Source: Strigamia acuminata (taxonomy: Eukaryota; Arthropoda; Chilopoda; Geophilomorpha; Linotaeniidae). Taken from it: a stretch of 64,000 bases of DNA. The stretch covers positions 4,836,001 to 4,900,000 of the forward strand of contig OX442323.1 in NCBI GenBank assembly GCA_949358305.1, given 5' to 3'. The notes beneath the pieces were generated by a model. That model was not told the DNA's origin and did no database searches. It saw only the letters and a list, made by a program, of their open reading frames with translations. Positions 62,044 through 64,000 of the stretch are shown piece after piece (position 1 is the first letter of the stretch; each line of letters begins with the position of its first letter). A program made the translations under genes and the position numbers.

Positions 62044-64000
62044 TAGTAATAGTGGGTGATCAAAGTGACCTTAGTGACCAAACTTGACGTCATCTCAAAA
62101 CCCTCTTTTCGATACGACTTTTAAATGACAGTTTTAACACAATGAAGCAAACAAGTTCAGGGTTTTTTTTTATAATACGTAAGAAGTAATTTGCCCACTG
62201 CTGGCTTCCTTACAGATTAGGAAAAAAATCCTCTTACTGCAGATTGTTTGGTTTATTGAATGAGGGATTAGTAGATTTTCTGGAAGAATGAGGTTTATAT
62301 TGAAATTCAATATTATTTGGTAAATCAAAGGATGTAGTTTTACGTGCCATAATGTTTTGTTTTGAGGTATAAATGATGCACAATTGAATTGTCATTTCAC
62401 CGCCTGCTGTTGACGGAAAATAATTTGATTGTGTTAATTAAAAACCAAACCATTTTATTGTCATCATTCAAATGAATAAAGGTTAGCAGCCGTTGTCATG
62501 GTAACTGCCTAGCGGACATAAATGGAAGAAGTTAAAATGAACTCTTAATAACTGAACTAATAATGTCTATGTGAGGGAAAAAGTGAGTCTTAAGGCTAGT
62601 TTAAAATTCTGCGAATTGTTGTTCACAATCATGCAAATACGGTTCTGCAAAGAATCTGAAATTTGTATTTACTTTCGCTCTTTTTAGTTTTAATTTTGTT
62701 GACACAAAAAATTAGCACAGACATAGAATTTCTGTTTATTTTTAAGCTACCGTGCGGTATTTGCAAAAAAAAATTTTACGTTTCGGTAATTTTCTGCCGA
62801 CATGTATGCAAAATGTTTCATTTGTCATCCTTTTTTGGCATATTTCAGGCCTTCAATTGTGAACCCGCGCGAAATTCGAGGCTCGCGCGTTATCGGCAAA
62901 AAAAACTTTGCCCGGCGCGCAATTCGAGGCCCGCGGACAATTGGAAGATATACGATAGTTTAAACATCTTCATTTATAGTTTGCTGTTAACATGTATAAT
63001 ATTATTAGAAAAACTCATTAGGTATTTATTTAAGTGAATTTTTTCACTGGTTTTTAATATAATTGGACCCAAAAAAATAGAAATAGTAATGTATAAAAAC
63101 ATTTAATATATTGTTGTCTAGGGATACAGAAATCAGTGTTTGATTTAGTTGGTGTTTACAGAAGTAGGGAAACAAATTTGGACAATGTTTTTCTTGTAGC
63201 CAAAGTTCTAAGTCAATATTGGCTGGAGGAAGAGAAGTGAAGGCAAGAGTTTTAATTTGCCATCGTTTGAGTGACATCTATTGACTGGTAAGGTAAATTC
63301 AACAACTTAGTTTTTGCTACTGGGTGCATTCAAAGAGTCACTCAATCAAAATAAAACTGAATGACAACCAACACAGCATGCTCAATGGCTGCTGATCCTG
63401 ATGTGTAAACCAAAGAACATGCATTAATTATTTATGTTTTATGTGCGATAGTAAACAAACCATAAAGTTTTTTTTAATGACATAAATGGCGCCAAAGACA
63501 AATAAACGATTTGTTAAGTTTGACACTAAGGGTCTGTCGATATTCAGATCATCGTGAGTGGCGAATTTTATTTGAAACTACAATCCCATGTGGTTCAGAA
63601 ATACATTAGAATCATAGAACAATGTATTGCACATGTTTTAGAAGTAATTTTAATACGCCACCTAGTGCAAACAGATGGCATAACAGTACACGGTGCTCTC
63701 ATTAAGGGGGTTTTATGTTATAAATATTAAATTATCGTAATAATAATTGAAAAACTATTCGTATTTAGACATTATAAAATAAGAAAAAAACGTTTTTGCG
63801 GAATAAAAGTTGACCACTTTAATTAATTTTTAGGAATAAAAGAAATAGTTATTTTTTCACTTTTGTAATTTTTTTGACCCACCATGGCTATGGGAAGGTT
63901 TAGTGAAAAGGAATATATTGTAAATACCAGTTGGCCCACATAAAACCGGCCCGACAATACAAGGAGCGTTACTATTATCAGGCCAGTTTTATTTGAGCTA
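62044..64000. other. Terminal intronic or intergenic stretch
   Basis: AT-rich. A GC-rich patch (62860-62940) holds two copies of a CGCGCAATTCGAGGC-like phrase. Open frames at 62663-63037 and 63044-63277 have no recognisable domain. No TM6/TM7 receptor exon was recognised. Confidence 0.4.

Noticed and set aside
59125-64000. Search for a TM6/TM7 exon of the receptor
   Set aside because: No CW-P or NP--Y type coding segment with splice borders was found; it presumably lies beyond the window.

Overview
The window looks like euchromatic or intronic DNA of an invertebrate animal, most likely an arthropod. It is AT-rich, has introns of about 10 kb with GT/AG borders, and is crowded with LTR retrotransposons and short non-autonomous DNA transposons. 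Its only recognisable host gene fragment is two exons of a rhodopsin-type receptor resembling the sulfakinin/cholecystokinin receptors, the arthropod form in particular. No bacterial or organellar genes, CRISPR arrays, rRNA or tRNA genes were seen.

Positions 1-22031 are a stack of LTR retrotransposons. Element A is a complete Ty1/copia element (1380-8577, + strand) with 536-bp LTRs that look identical by eye, a tRNA-iMet primer site and one intact 1667-codon gag-pol. It sits in the pol gene of element B, a Ty3/gypsy element on the - strand (window edge to 15137), with the 5-bp duplication AATAT on both sides. B's pol frame is continuous across the insertion and its integrase runs off the left edge. 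B itself cuts the pol of element C, a second - strand Ty3/gypsy element (15138-22031) with a 1.57-kb LTR. C ends inside one arm of an inverted-repeat DNA element (arms near 22032 and 23886). The same arm also carries a + strand solo LTR of the B family (22106-22928). Both gypsy elements appear to express pol by a -1 frameshift at A-AAA-AAC followed by a stem.

The most interesting signal is in element A. Between its integrase and reverse transcriptase, residues about 1075-1140 read as a methyl-CpG-binding (MBD/TAM) fold. The arginine, aspartate, tyrosine and Arg-Ser positions that contact methylated CpG in MeCP2 are all present at matching spacing. This suggests a retrotransposon that recognises methylated DNA, for example to choose integration sites.

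Positions 22957-48600 hold no convincing gene, but many MITE-like families: TTAA-flanked piggyBac-like, pogo-like, other TA-flanked, hAT-like and PIF/Harbinger-like repeats, plus foldbacks and small tandem repeats.

Positions 48637-59124 contain two receptor exons (TM3 to extracellular loop 2, then TM5) separated by a 10.1-kb intron. That intron carries element D (52463-56372, - strand), a young gypsy-type element with a 5-bp duplication ATGTT. D has lost most of reverse transcriptase, RNase H and the integrase core by an in-frame deletion. It also has an unusual signal-peptide-like, cysteine-bearing extension in front of Gag. From 59125 to the end there are further MITEs and decayed transposase relics but no recognisable downstream receptor exon.
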